A DNA stretch of 64,000 nt from Marisediminitalea alba (GTDB lineage: Bacteria; Pseudomonadota; Gammaproteobacteria; Enterobacterales; Alteromonadaceae): the NCBI RefSeq assembly GCF_002993365.1, contig NZ_PVNP01000206.1, forward strand, positions 1 to 64,000, written 5' to 3'. Below the pieces are notes generated by a model. The model made no database searches and was not told where the DNA came from. It was given only the letters and a program-made list of their open reading frames with translations. Shown one piece after another: positions 63,530 to 64,000 of the stretch (its first letter is position 1; each line of letters starts with the position of its first letter). The position numbers and the translations under genes were made by a program.

Positions 63530-63551
63530 AAGGCGGCACTGAGGCCGCCTT
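63530..63551 (-). terminator. Hairpin after degQ
   Basis: AAGGCGGC (63530-63537) and GCCGCCTT (63544-63551) form an 8-bp stem with a 6-base loop, 20 bp past the stop codon. The T tract on the minus strand is poor, so efficiency is uncertain. Confidence 0.6.
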
Positions 63552-63571
63552 TCATCAATAGTAAAGGTGAA

Positions 63572-64000
63572 TTACTGGCGAATAACCACGTACAGTGAGG
63601 CATTACCACGACGGACGTTCATAGCGATAACACCTTTAGTGTTTTCGATAGCGTCACGGAATTCCATCACGTTGGTTACCCGTTGGCGACCTACTGCTAA
63701 CACTACGTCTTCTTCACGCAGGCCAATACGCAGTGCTGGAGAACCTTCAGCAATTTCGCTAACCAGTACCCCTGCATTACCGTCGGCATCTTCGCCATTG
63801 ATAAGTGTTGCACCTTGCAGCGCTGGATGGATTTGCTCGGCAACTACTTCGTTTTGTGTTGCATCATCCAGAATAACATCCAGCTCCAGTGTTTCACCTT
63901 TGCGGATCACTGTTAGCTCTACTTCAGCGCCTGCGCCCATGCTGGCAATTTTGGCACGTAATTCAGCAAAGCTGCGCAGTTCTTTGTCATTTACCGCTAC
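63572..64000 (-). CDS. degQ: DegQ/DegP-type periplasmic serine protease, C-terminal part
   Basis: Only the end of the gene is in the window; the frame stays open through base 64000 on the minus strand. Visible: the end of the first PDZ domain (ELRSFAELRAKIASMGAGAEVELTVIRKGE) and a second PDZ domain (GVLVSEIAEGSPALRIGLREEDVVLAVGRQRVTNVMEFRD). Two PDZ domains distinguish it from DegS. Position next to degS fits degQ, but degP is not excluded. The protease domain lies outside. Confidence 0.88.
   Translation of the reverse strand, partial: VAVNDKELRSFAELRAKIASMGAGAEVELTVIRKGETLELDVILDDATQNEVVAEQIHPALQGATLINGEDADGNAGVLVSEIAEGSPALRIGLREEDVVLAVGRQRVTNVMEFRDAIENTKGVIAMNVRRGNASLYVVIRQ

Larger units (their letters stand above)
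62449..63571. other. 1.1-kb degS-degQ gap filled with palindromic and tandem repeats
   Basis: No gene is supported; open frames here are only repeat translations. Contents in order: four copies of a compound palindromic element (62584-62703, 63005-63123, 63233-63345, 63383-63494), a hairpin-rich 300-bp insert between the first two (62704-63004), a 24-bp tandem array (63137-63232) with a single further unit at 63359-63382, and a hairpin before degQ. Confidence 0.8.

Overview
The window is a core-genome segment of a gammaproteobacterium, most like an Alteromonadaceae member (Alteromonas, Aestuariibacter or Lacimicrobium type). The pointers are Enterobacteria/Vibrio-like gene orders (lptD-surA-pdxA-rsmA-apaG-apaH with djlA divergent; xerD-dsbC-recJ; recO-pdxJ-acpS; rplM-rpsI-petABC-sspAB; lptABC-kdsCD-yrbG and rpoN-hpf-ptsN-rapZ-npr beside mlaFEDCB-ibaG-murA), marine-type sensory genes between them, and a GC content near 50%. 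The genus is inferred from style and gene order, not from a marker search. I see no rRNA, tRNA, CRISPR array, intact insertion sequence or prophage.

Layout. 1-10 kb is accessory: a lipoprotein-like 5'-nucleotidase homologue that has lost its metal ligands lies directly upstream of a membrane diguanylate cyclase. ArfB, a TonB-receptor-like barrel without a plug, a secreted NTF2-like protein and a chemoreceptor follow. 10-16.7 kb (minus strand) is the outer-membrane biogenesis operon lptD-surA-pdxA-rsmA-apaG-apaH. 17-28 kb (plus strand) holds djlA, xerD, dsbC, recJ, a small unknown gene, recO, pdxJ, acpS, rlmD, relA and mazG, ending against a convergent periplasmic binding protein. 29-34 kb is ribosomal L13/S9, the cytochrome bc1 complex and the stringent starvation proteins, each block closed by a clear intrinsic terminator.

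34.5-47.6 kb is again accessory: two spondin-domain exported proteins and an orphan atypical response regulator behind a nested hairpin; a prolyl oligopeptidase lipoprotein; MgtE; a soluble two-Cache protein; an XRE regulator divergent from a small exported protein, DUF2145 and YiaAB genes; an MscS channel; and a small exported unknown. 47.7-60.8 kb is the envelope block: nitrogen PTS and RapZ, HPF, sigma-54, LPS transport (LptB, LptA, LptC), Kdo synthesis (KdsC, KdsD), YrbG, then divergently the Mla phospholipid pathway, IbaG and MurA. LptD at the other end of the window completes the LPS transport theme. 60.8-64 kb has a gene broken by one in-frame TGA, DegS, a repeat-rich gap of about 1.1 kb, and the 3' part of a DegQ/DegP-type protease.

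The most interesting candidates are the pseudo-nucleotidase/diguanylate cyclase pair (a possible periplasmic nucleotide or nucleoside sensor for c-di-GMP signalling), the plugless receptor barrel, the spondin pair plus orphan regulator with its structured leader, and a family of compound palindromic repeats in the degS-degQ gap that recurs in reverse orientation at 7.5 kb.
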